Source: Rhodococcus sp. SBT000017 (GTDB lineage: Bacteria > Actinomycetota > Actinomycetes > Mycobacteriales > Mycobacteriaceae). From it: 64,000 bases of DNA. Below, in pieces: positions 57,161 to 64,000 of the stretch. Position numbers and translations under genes: made by a program. The stretch lies in assembly GCF_003688915.1 (NCBI RefSeq), contig NZ_REFU01000001.1:2294001-2358000 (forward strand), in the 5' to 3' direction. The first letter of the stretch is position 1; every line of letters starts with the position of its first letter. A model generated the notes under the pieces. The model saw only the letters and a list, made by a program, of their open reading frames with translations, was not told where the DNA came from and searched no databases.

Positions 57161-57835
57161 ATGCGCGTCGCCTACAACGAACAGATGAACGAGCTTGCCG
57201 ATCTCCTCGGAGAGATGGCGAGCCTGGCTGGTACGGCCATGGAAAAGGCCACTCAGTCCCTCCTTCAAGCAGACCTGGTGCTCGCCGAGCAGGTCATTTC
57301 CGAACACGACAGGATCACCGAGCTCAGCGCGGTGTGCGAGGAGAAGGCCTTCACGCTTCTCGCCCTGCAGGCTCCGGTCGCAGGCGATCTCCGTTCGGTG
57401 GTGGCCGGCATTCAGATCGTCGCCGACATCGACCGTATGGGCGCACTCGCACTCCACGTCGCCAAGATCACCCGTCGCAGGCACCCGAACCACGCCCTCC
57501 CCGAGGTGGTCAACGGGTACTTCGCCGAGATGGGTCGCCTCGCCGTTCAGATCGGCGCTTCGGCCCGTGAGGTCCTCGAGACCCGCGATCCCGAGCGCGC
57601 TGCGAAGCTGCAGGAGGAGGACGAGGCAATGGACGACCTGCACCGTCACCTCTTCACGGTGTTGATGGACCGCGAGTGGAGCCACGGCGTCGCCGCTGCA
57701 GTCGACGTGACCCTGCTGGGCCGCTTCTACGAGCGGTTCGCCGATCACGCCGTCGAGGTCGGCCGTCGAGTGATCTTCCTGGTGACGGGCGAACTGCCCC
57801 TCGACCTGAGCCACAACAACATTCCCACCTCGTAA
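57161..57835 (+). CDS. phoU: PhoU-type phosphate signalling protein (PhoY2)
   Basis: 224 residues, two PhoU three-helix bundles with the EHDRITEL / [14 protein letters not shown] / [17 protein letters not shown] metal-binding ExxxD patterns. It restrains phosphate-starvation signalling together with PstB. Counterpart of Rv0821c. A TAAACT element ends six bases before the ATG, suggesting a leaderless message. Convergent with pstB across a bidirectional terminator. Confidence 0.93.
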   Translation: MRVAYNEQMNELADLLGEMASLAGTAMEKATQSLLQADLVLAEQVISEHDRITELSAVCEEKAFTLLALQAPVAGDLRSVVAGIQIVADIDRMGALALHVAKITRRRHPNHALPEVVNGYFAEMGRLAVQIGASAREVLETRDPERAAKLQEEDEAMDDLHRHLFTVLMDREWSHGVAAAVDVTLLGRFYERFADHAVEVGRRVIFLVTGELPLDLSHNNIPTS

Positions 57836-57939
57836 TACCCACCCTCGTCGAGACCGAGTGGCGCTGCGCTGCAGCGCTACTCGGCTTTCGTAGCGGAGTA
57901 GCCAGCCGCATCGGACCAACGATCGTAGACACGCACGAA

Positions 57940-57974
57940 GAACCCCCGCCGAGCTTTCGCTCGACGGGGGTTCT
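57940..57974. terminator. Bidirectional terminator between phoU and pstB
   Basis: AGAACCCCCG.CGAGC-TTTC-GCTCG.CGGGGGTTCT, one internal mismatch, between convergent genes. Confidence 0.8.
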
Positions 57975-57989
57975 GGCGTTCGTGTGCGG

Positions 57990-58766
57990 TTATCCGAAGC
58001 GGCCGGAGATGTAGTCCTCAGTGGCCTTCTGCGTCGGGTTGGAGAAGATCTTCTCGGTGTCGTCGATCTCGATGAGCTTGCCGGGCTTGCCGGTCGCCTC
58101 GAGGTTGAAGAAGCCGGTCTGATCGCTCACACGTGCGGCCTGCTGCATGTTGTGCGTGACGATCACGATCGTGAAGTCCTGCTTGAGTTCCTGGATCAGG
58201 TCCTCGATGGCAAGGGTGGAGATGGGGTCGAGAGCCGAGCACGGCTCGTCCATCAGCAGAACGTCGGGCGAGACGGCGATCGCGCGAGCGATGCACAGAC
58301 GCTGCTGCTGACCGCCGGAGAGGCCGCCGCCTGGCTTGTCGAGGCGATCCTTGACCTCGGTCCAGAGGTTGGCACCCTTGAGCGAGCGCTCGGCGATCTC
58401 GTCGAGTTCCTTCTTGCCGCGGCCGCCCTGCAACTTCAGGCCGGCAACGACGTTGTCCCGGATCGACATCGTCGGGAAGGGGTTGGGGCGCTGGAAGACC
58501 ATGCCGATGGTGCGACGCACACCCACTGGGTCGACGCCGCCGCCGTAGATGTCCTCGCCGTCGAGCAGCACCGAACCTTCGACGCGGGCACCGGGGGTGA
58601 CCTCGTGCATGCGGTTGAGCGAACGAAGGACGGTCGACTTACCGCAGCCGGACGGTCCGATGAACGCGGTGACGCTGCGCGGCGGTACGGCCAGAGTGAC
58701 GTCGGAGACGGCATGGAACTTGCCGTAGTAGATGTTGACGTCTTTGAGATCGAGACGCTTTGCCAT
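57990..58766 (-). CDS. pstB: Phosphate ABC transporter ATPase PstB
   Basis: 258 residues. Walker [10 protein letters not shown] (37-45), Q-loop FQRPNPFP, signature LSGGQQQR, Walker [13 protein letters not shown] and switch His in [13 protein letters not shown]. Energises high-affinity phosphate uptake. Follows pstA by 38 bases. Counterpart of PhoT (Rv0820). Confidence 0.96.
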   Translation of the reverse strand: MAKRLDLKDVNIYYGKFHAVSDVTLAVPPRSVTAFIGPSGCGKSTVLRSLNRMHEVTPGARVEGSVLLDGEDIYGGGVDPVGVRRTIGMVFQRPNPFPTMSIRDNVVAGLKLQGGRGKKELDEIAERSLKGANLWTEVKDRLDKPGGGLSGGQQQRLCIARAIAVSPDVLLMDEPCSALDPISTLAIEDLIQELKQDFTIVIVTHNMQQAARVSDQTGFFNLEATGKPGKLIEIDDTEKIFSNPTQKATEDYISGRFG

Positions 58767-58803
58767 GTTCTTCGTTCCTTAGGATTCGCTGGAGTCGGGT
58801 GGG

Positions 58804-59712
58804 TCAGAAGTTCTTGGGCGAGAAGAACTTCGAGACCAACTTCGCGCCGATGTTGAGTATTGCGACGATCAGGATCAGCGTCAGGGCTGCTCCCCACATG
58901 CGCTCAGCGGTGAGCACGCCGGTTCCTGCTTTCTGCAGGTCGACCATCATGAGCGGCAGAGACGTCTGCGGCCCCTCGAAGATGTTGAAGTTGATGGCGG
59001 TGGCCGATCCCACCAGGATCAGCACCGGTGCCGTCTCACCCATCACGCGGGCCAGGGCGAGCATGATTCCGGTGACGATGCCGGACAGGGCCGTGGGGAT
59101 GACGATCTTGGCGATGGTCTTCCACTTCGGCACGCCGAGCGCGTAAGACGCCTCGCGCAGATCCTGAGGAACGATGCGCAGCATTTCCTCGGCCGACCGC
59201 ACGATCACGGGGATCATCAGCAGAACGAGGGCGAATGCGACGGCAACACCGGATCGCTGGAATCCGAAGGTGGCGATCCACAGCGCGTAGATGAACAGGG
59301 CCGCGACGATGGACGGCACTCCGGTGAGGATGTCGACCATGAAGGTGGTGACTCGGGCCAGCCGCGCGCCCACACCGTATTCGACGAGGTAGATGGCGAC
59401 GAAGATGCCGATCGGGATGGAGATGATGGCGCAGAACAGTCCTTGCAGGAGTGTGCCGACGATGGCGTGGTAAGCACCGCCACCTGCGATGAACTGGGTG
59501 ACGCCGGCCTGCGAGTTCTGCCACCAGGTGGGCGACACGACCGCGGACAGTCCGCGGGAGATCACCGTGTAGAGCACCCAGATCAAGGGGACGAGAGCCA
59601 CCAGCACCGAGAGGCTGACGAGGATCGTCGCCGACAGGTTGGACGCCTTACGCCGAGCGCTGACGCCCTGGAAGGTGGGTTCCTTGACGGGCTTGTCCAT
59701 GGTTGCGGTCAT
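58804..59712 (-). CDS. pstA: Phosphate ABC transporter permease PstA
   Basis: 302 residues, six membrane helices; EAA loop EASYALGVPKWKTIAKIVIPTALSGIVTG, ARVMGETAPVL. Separated from pstC by 3 bases. Confidence 0.95.
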   Translation of the reverse strand: MTATMDKPVKEPTFQGVSARRKASNLSATILVSLSVLVALVPLIWVLYTVISRGLSAVVSPTWWQNSQAGVTQFIAGGGAYHAIVGTLLQGLFCAIISIPIGIFVAIYLVEYGVGARLARVTTFMVDILTGVPSIVAALFIYALWIATFGFQRSGVAVAFALVLLMIPVIVRSAEEMLRIVPQDLREASYALGVPKWKTIAKIVIPTALSGIVTGIMLALARVMGETAPVLILVGSATAINFNIFEGPQTSLPLMMVDLQKAGTGVLTAERMWGAALTLILIVAILNIGAKLVSKFFSPKNF

Positions 59713-59715
59713 GGG

Positions 59716-60753
59716 TCAGTCCTTCTTTCCGGCGATGGCGGCGCGAGCACCGGCGTTGACGACGAAGGTCAGGAGGAAGAGCACCAGACCCGCGGCGATG
59801 TAGGCACCGGCTTGGAGCGGGTTGTTGAACTCGCCCGCGGCCAGCGCGATCTTCGTGGCGAAGGTGGAACCGCCGTCGAACAACGTTCCGCCGAAAGTCG
59901 ACTGAGTGCTGCGAATGATGATGTAGAGCGCGATGGTCTCACCGAGTGCACGACCGAGACCGAGCATGGAGCCACTGACGTAACCGGACTTTCCGAACGG
60001 AATGACCGTGGTGCGGACGACCTCCCAGCGGGTGGCCCCGAGTGCGAGAGCGGCTTCGATCTGCCCCTTCGGCGTCTGCATGAACACCTCGCGAGTGACG
60101 GCGGCGATGATCGGCAGGATCATGACGGCGAGCACGATGCCACCGGTGAAGATGGTGCCACCGCCGGCGATGGAGACCGACCCGGTACCGAAGAGCGGGA
60201 ACCAACCCAGGTTGGTGTTCAGCCACTCGGCGAACGGGCTGATCACCGGCGCGAGGACGTACAGGCCCCAGAGACCGAAGACGATCGACGGGACTGCGGC
60301 CAGCAGGTCGATGACGTAACCGAGCGGTCCCGCAACTCGCTTGGGTGCGTAGTTCGTCAGGTAGATGGCGATGCCGAGTGCGACAGGCATCGCGAGGATC
60401 AGTGCGAACAGCGACACCGTGACGGTGACGAGGAACAGATCGAGAACACCGAACACCATGGCCGAGGTGTTGGTCGTGTCCCAGGCACCGTTGTAGGTCA
60501 GGAAGTTGACCGTGTTGTTCGACAGCGAGGGGATCGCGCGCCAGATCAGGAAGATGCCGACGGCGGCGATCAGGGCGATGATGAAGATACCCGAGCCCGT
60601 GGCGAGGCCGGAGAAGATCCTGTCACCGGGGCGGGTGACGGTCCCCGATTTTTTCTTCGTTGACAATTGTGGTTCTTCCGGTTTGTGCGCGGCACCCGCG
60701 GAGGGAGTGGTGGCCGCGGAGGGAACGCCGGTCATCGAGTGGGTGTCGCTCAT
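59716..60753 (-). CDS. pstC: Phosphate ABC transporter permease PstC
   Basis: 345 residues: Thr/Pro/Lys-rich cytoplasmic start, six membrane helices, EAA loop EAALALGATRWEVVRTTVIPFGKSGYVSG and GLGRALGETIALY. ATG at 60753; GTG at 60762 is also possible. A hairpin separates it from pstS. Confidence 0.95.
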   Translation of the reverse strand: MSDTHSMTGVPSAATTPSAGAAHKPEEPQLSTKKKSGTVTRPGDRIFSGLATGSGIFIIALIAAVGIFLIWRAIPSLSNNTVNFLTYNGAWDTTNTSAMVFGVLDLFLVTVTVSLFALILAMPVALGIAIYLTNYAPKRVAGPLGYVIDLLAAVPSIVFGLWGLYVLAPVISPFAEWLNTNLGWFPLFGTGSVSIAGGGTIFTGGIVLAVMILPIIAAVTREVFMQTPKGQIEAALALGATRWEVVRTTVIPFGKSGYVSGSMLGLGRALGETIALYIIIRSTQSTFGGTLFDGGSTFATKIALAAGEFNNPLQAGAYIAAGLVLFLLTFVVNAGARAAIAGKKD

Positions 60754-60788
60754 ACCGCTCACTGTCTCGTGTGGAGGTCGAGGACGGT

Positions 60789-60824
60789 CCTGCTTCGGCT
60801 CGCGTTTTCCCGAGCCGAAGCAGG
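60789..60824 (-). terminator. 14-bp hairpin between pstS and pstC
   Basis: CCTGCTTCGGCTCG and its exact complement flank an 8-base loop. No U-run on the minus strand. Such a stem can protect the pstS message or partly stop read-through, giving more binding protein than transporter. Confidence 0.7.
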
Positions 60825-60840
60825 ATTACGTCTCATTGAA

Positions 60841-61938
60841 TCAGGCGATTGCTTCGATAGCGGAGATCAGGCGCTCCTTGAAGCGGTCCGGCAGCGGCAC
60901 GTAGCCGGCTTCTTCGAGGCCCTGCTGGCCCTCGTTCGCGGCGCTGAGCAGGAACGACTTGACTGCTGCCGAGGTGTCGGCGTCGTAGCCCGCCGAGCAG
61001 ACGATCTCGTAGGTGGCGAGCACCAACGGGTAGGTGTCGGCCTCGTTGCTGGCGTACAACGTGTCGAGATCGAGCACCAGGTCGTTGCCCTCACCCGAGA
61101 AGGTCACGGCGTCGATGGCTGCGGCCGCCGTCTCGTTGCTCAGCTCGACCGGTCCGTTGCCGAAGTCGATGTTCGCGGCGCTGAGGCCTTCCTGCTCGAC
61201 GAAGCCGAACTCGACGTACGTGACCGAGCCGGGAGTCCCGGAAACGGCCTGGGCGACGCCCGAGGAGCCGTTGGCACCTTCGCCGACGCCGCCGGCCCAG
61301 TCGGAGCTGTGATCGAGGGTCCACGCCTCGGGAGCAGCATCGCTCAGGAAACGCTGGAAGTTGTCGCTGGTGCCCGAGGAATCGGAGCGGTAGACCGGGG
61401 TGACCGGGGTGGCGGGCAGGTCGACGCCTTCGTTGAGGGCGGCGATCGCGGGATCGTTCCAGGTGGTGATCTGGCCGGTGAACATCCGTGCGGTGACATC
61501 GGGCGTGAGTACCAGGCTGTCGACGCCGTCGAGGTTGTAGGCCACTGCGACCGGCCCGAAGACCAGGGGCAGGTTCCATGCCGGGTTGCTGTCGCAGCGA
61601 GTGGCCGCTTCGGCTGCCTGCTCGTCCTTGATCGCGGAGTCGGATCCGGCGAAGTCGACCAGACCGGCGACGAACTGGGTACGACCGTTGCCCGAGCCGC
61701 TGGTGGTGTACTCGACGGACTTGCCGGAGCAGACGCTCGAGTAGACCGAGGTGAAGTTGGACATCGCGTTCTGCTGAGCAGACGATCCTTCGCCTGTGAG
61801 CGGAGACTTGCCCTCGCACGAGGCGGAAGAATCATCCGCGCCGACGGTTTCGACGTTCGCGTCGCTACCGCATGCGGTCAGCAACATGGCGCTGATGGCC
61901 ACTGCACTCATGAGAGCACCGTTGCGCTTGAGGTTCAC
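60841..61938 (-). CDS. pstS: Phosphate-binding lipoprotein PstS
   Basis: 365 residues. Lipobox LTAC with Cys23; phosphate-binding loops LTGEGSSAQQNAMSNF, GSGNGRTQFVAGLVDFAGSDSAI and YRSDSSGTSDNFQRF. Captures phosphate outside the membrane for PstCAB. GTG at 61938 with CGGAGGAAACAG. A PHO box lies about 160 bases upstream. Confidence 0.96.
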   Translation of the reverse strand: MNLKRNGALMSAVAISAMLLTACGSDANVETVGADDSSASCEGKSPLTGEGSSAQQNAMSNFTSVYSSVCSGKSVEYTTSGSGNGRTQFVAGLVDFAGSDSAIKDEQAAEAATRCDSNPAWNLPLVFGPVAVAYNLDGVDSLVLTPDVTARMFTGQITTWNDPAIAALNEGVDLPATPVTPVYRSDSSGTSDNFQRFLSDAAPEAWTLDHSSDWAGGVGEGANGSSGVAQAVSGTPGSVTYVEFGFVEQEGLSAANIDFGNGPVELSNETAAAAIDAVTFSGEGNDLVLDLDTLYASNEADTYPLVLATYEIVCSAGYDADTSAAVKSFLLSAANEGQQGLEEAGYVPLPDRFKERLISAIEAIA

Positions 61939-62098
61939 CTGTTTCCTCCGAGGAATCTTGGGCCGTGTCCACGGCTCGGACCTGATCGGCCGCGCTGTGA
62001 CTGTGTGGGTGCCGGCTCGAGAAGAGAACCTCGCACCAGGCGGCGTAGGTTGCCGCCCATGGAGAAAGGTAGGGGCAGGTGGTAGACGTTTACCCCCG

Positions 62099-62120
62099 CG
62101 TGGGTGAACGGAAGATGAAC
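62099..62120 (-). promoter_or_regulatory. PHO box upstream of pstS
   Basis: On the minus strand GTTCATCTTCC is followed directly by GTTCACCCACG: two 11-base direct repeats of the type bound by PhoP of actinobacteria. Phosphate starvation would activate pstSCAB from here. Confidence 0.75.
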
Positions 62121-62141
62121 ACCGCAGTTGATATGTCCGTT

Positions 62142-63047
62142 TCAGACGCTGCGCGCGTATGCGGCGTCCACGTGGTAGTTCTCGAAACCCAGCTTGGTGT
62201 ACGTGTGCACGGCAGCGGTGTTGTCGGCCTCGACGTAGAGCATGATCTGTCCCAGCTCTCTGCTGCGTAGGTAGTGCAGGCCGGCCAGCGTGAGCACTCG
62301 ACCCAGACCACGCCCCTGCGACTGCGGGTCGATGCCGACCACGTACACCTCGCCGGTGGCCGGTTCCACACCTTCGGCCCGGTGGACCTTCGTCCAATGG
62401 AAACCGAGGAGGCGGTCACTGCCCTCCTCGAACGCCAGGAACAGGCCGGCCGGATCGAACCACGATTCTTCTCGTCGTGCGTCGATGTCGCGATCGGTCC
62501 AGCCACCCTGTTCGGGATGCCAGGAGAATGCCGCGTTGTTCACACGCAGCAGCTCGGCATCGTCCTGATGCCCTCGATAGGTTCGAAGTGAGATACCCTC
62601 CGGCACAACGACATCCGGCAGGTCGGGGTGCGCGGACGCGCGACGCATCTGCAGCAGCTCGCGAACCACCTGCAACTCGAGCCGCGCCGCAACGGACTGC
62701 GCAGCGGGCAGGTTGCCGTGTGCCCAGATTCGCGTGTCGGAGCCGATATCGAGTGCGCGAGAAATCAATTCACGTCCGATGCCGCGACCGCGGGCCGGAG
62801 GATCCACGACGGCCTCGGCCATCCCGTCGGCGATTCCGACGTAGCCGACGACACGATCACCCTCGGTGGAGACGAAACGAACCACCTCGTCACCGTCGTC
62901 GACGGCCTTGACGGCATGCTCCGACAAGGGCGCGGTGCCGTCGACTTCCGTTGCGCGGGAAAGGATTCGATGAATCTCGTAGGACACACGGGAAGACGGT
63001 GCGCCGCCGTCGATCGAATGGACGTCGAAGGCAGAATCCGAATTCAT
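62142..63047 (-). CDS. mshD: Mycothiol synthase
   Basis: 301 residues. Acetylates Cys-GlcN-Ins, the last step of mycothiol synthesis. Two GNAT domains in tandem: VGYVGIADGMAEAVVDPPARGRGIGREL and VYVVGIDPQSQGRGLGRVLTLAGLHYL; the second is the catalytic one in Rv0819. The ATG follows the glnR stop directly (TAG-ATG). A marker of Actinobacteria. Confidence 0.95.
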   Translation of the reverse strand: MNSDSAFDVHSIDGGAPSSRVSYEIHRILSRATEVDGTAPLSEHAVKAVDDGDEVVRFVSTEGDRVVGYVGIADGMAEAVVDPPARGRGIGRELISRALDIGSDTRIWAHGNLPAAQSVAARLELQVVRELLQMRRASAHPDLPDVVVPEGISLRTYRGHQDDAELLRVNNAAFSWHPEQGGWTDRDIDARREESWFDPAGLFLAFEEGSDRLLGFHWTKVHRAEGVEPATGEVYVVGIDPQSQGRGLGRVLTLAGLHYLRSRELGQIMLYVEADNTAAVHTYTKLGFENYHVDAAYARSV

Positions 63048-63809
63048 CTACGAGAGAGTACTCTCTTGCTCGAACTCGAAATTCGCATCGTCGGAATCGC
63101 CGTCGGCAGCGTCCGATGCCACCGGTCCGCCCTTGGCGTTGCGCGCCGGACGAACGGCCTTGTATCCGACGTTGCGCACCGTACCGATGAGCGACTCGTA
63201 CTCGGTACCGAGCTTGGCACGGAGGCGTCGAACATGGACGTCGACGGTGCGCGTGCCACCGAAGAAGTCGTAGCCCCACACTTCCTGCAGGAGCTGGGCG
63301 CGGGTGAAGACCCGGCCCGCGTGCTGAGCCAGATACTTCAGCAGCTCGAATTCCTTGTACGTCAGATCGAGTGGACGACCTCGCAGTCGCGCCGTGTAGG
63401 TGCCCTCGTCGATGACGAGCTCGCCGAGCGTGATCTTGCCCGAGGTCTCGGGGCTGGCGACTCCTCCGCTACGGCCGACCAGCAACCGCAGTCGAGCGTC
63501 CAGTTCGGCGGGACCGGTACCGGGGAGCAGGATGTCGTCGAGGCCCCAATCGGAGTTCACCGCCACGAGGCCGCCTTCGGTGAGGACAGCGACGACGGGG
63601 ATGGCAGATCCGGTACTTCCCAAGAGGCGACACAGTCCGCGAGCGGCAGCCAGATCGGTGCGAGCGTCCACCAGTGCGATGTCTGCCGAACCTGCTTCGA
63701 GAAGCGAGGACACCTCGGTGGGCACCGGACGGATGTGATGCGCCAGGAGAGCAAGGGACGGCAGAACGCCCTCCGGATTGGGATCGGAGGTCAGTAGTAG
63801 GAGCTCCAC
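63048..63809 (-). CDS. glnR: GlnR-type nitrogen regulator (orphan response regulator)
   Basis: 253 residues. Receiver-like N-terminal domain ([18 protein letters not shown]) and OmpR-type winged helix ([73 protein letters not shown]). No kinase adjoins, consistent with GlnR being orphan. Counterpart of Rv0818; cotranscribed with mshD. GTG at 63809. Confidence 0.93.
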   Translation of the reverse strand: MELLLLTSDPNPEGVLPSLALLAHHIRPVPTEVSSLLEAGSADIALVDARTDLAAARGLCRLLGSTGSAIPVVAVLTEGGLVAVNSDWGLDDILLPGTGPAELDARLRLLVGRSGGVASPETSGKITLGELVIDEGTYTARLRGRPLDLTYKEFELLKYLAQHAGRVFTRAQLLQEVWGYDFFGGTRTVDVHVRRLRAKLGTEYESLIGTVRNVGYKAVRPARNAKGGPVASDAADGDSDDANFEFEQESTLS

Positions 63810-63939
63810 TGCGTCTCCATTCTTACTGCTGGCCGGTCCAGCCCAGGCTGGACTTGAGTGATCGTCAAGGACACAGACTAGCTTGTCCGTACAACCGGCC
63901 GAAGAGGGCGGTGCGCGATTCGTCGGTCACAATGGACCC

Positions 63940-64000
63940 GTGCGCACACTTCTCATCGGACTCGCCAGCCTGCTGGCCCTCGCGCTCGTGGTGGATTTCG
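63940..64000 (+). CDS. LmeA/DUF2993-like protein (start only)
   Basis: Only 20 codons are in the window: GTG-encoded M, then RTLLIGLASLLALALVVDF, a signal/anchor helix. The place next to glnR and the sequence match Rv0817c (LmeA, DUF2993), an envelope protein needed for mannan elongation. Divergent from glnR. Confidence 0.6.
   Translation, partial: MRTLLIGLASLLALALVVDF

Noticed and set aside
60667..62085. 472-codon plus-strand frame opposite pstS
   Set aside because: Shadow of pstS, whose motifs are unambiguous.

Overview
The window is high-GC actinobacterial chromosome, most likely Rhodococcus (or the closely related Rhodococcoides). The evidence is a mycothiol synthase, a GlnR regulator, an rpfA resuscitation factor, a DesA-type acyl-ACP desaturase, an Eis-like acetyltransferase, F420-type LLM chemistry, many GTG starts and 4-bp ATGA/GTGA overlaps. 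Gene content and order follow the Mycobacterium tuberculosis block from about Rv0889c (citA) down to Rv0817c, as recalled from memory, with rhodococcal insertions. No intact transposase, integrase or CRISPR array was seen.

Layout. 1-9.8 kb: partial aldose epimerase, MFS transporter and pdxH on the minus strand, then citA, serC, a rhomboid-like protein, sepH, a DUF6928 protein, a small membrane protein, a TrmH-family RNA methylase and an Eis-like acetyltransferase. 9.9-11.9 kb: a less GC-rich pocket with two secreted lipoproteins, one internally duplicated. 11.9-15.7 kb: an ABC transporter plus DesK/DesR-like two-component operon behind a phased array of GTCATG half-sites. 15.7-27.4 kb: MFS/MarR pair, purine-type permease, DUF2530, PAP2 phosphatase, a 900-residue sacsin/Hsp90-like ATPase with a DUF3027 partner, glutaminyl cyclase, MFS, DUF2771 and cspB. 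27.6-33.7 kb: YccF, then rpfA behind a CRP-type site and a c-di-AMP (ydaO) riboswitch, then the XPB helicase and its partner. 34-46.6 kb: mixed metabolism and regulation, including an F420 oxidoreductase, DapC-like aminotransferase, AlkB, DAHP synthase with an aromatic-rich leader peptide, an IdeR-boxed siderophore-binding protein, ohrR-ohr, a pseudouridine synthase and an ANTAR protein.

47.3-52.6 kb holds four tRNA genes (Phe, Asp, Glu, Lys), a gamma-butyrolactone-receptor-like TetR, a secreted lipase and a 2.03 kb insertion at the 3' end of tRNA-Lys. The insertion is bounded by 39-bp perfect direct repeats, carries three small genes and has no integrase. 52.8-64 kb returns to the conserved backbone: desA, dus, an LCP cell-wall ligase, phoU, pstSCAB with a PHO box, mshD, glnR and the start of an LmeA-like gene.

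The best leads for something new are the integrase-less tRNA-Lys element, the Tyr-Phe-Trp-Phe attenuator leader ahead of DAHP synthase, the operator array at 11.94 kb, and the conserved but uncharacterised DUF3027/sacsin-like ATPase/PAP2 gene cluster. Functional calls rest on motifs read by eye; no database search was run.
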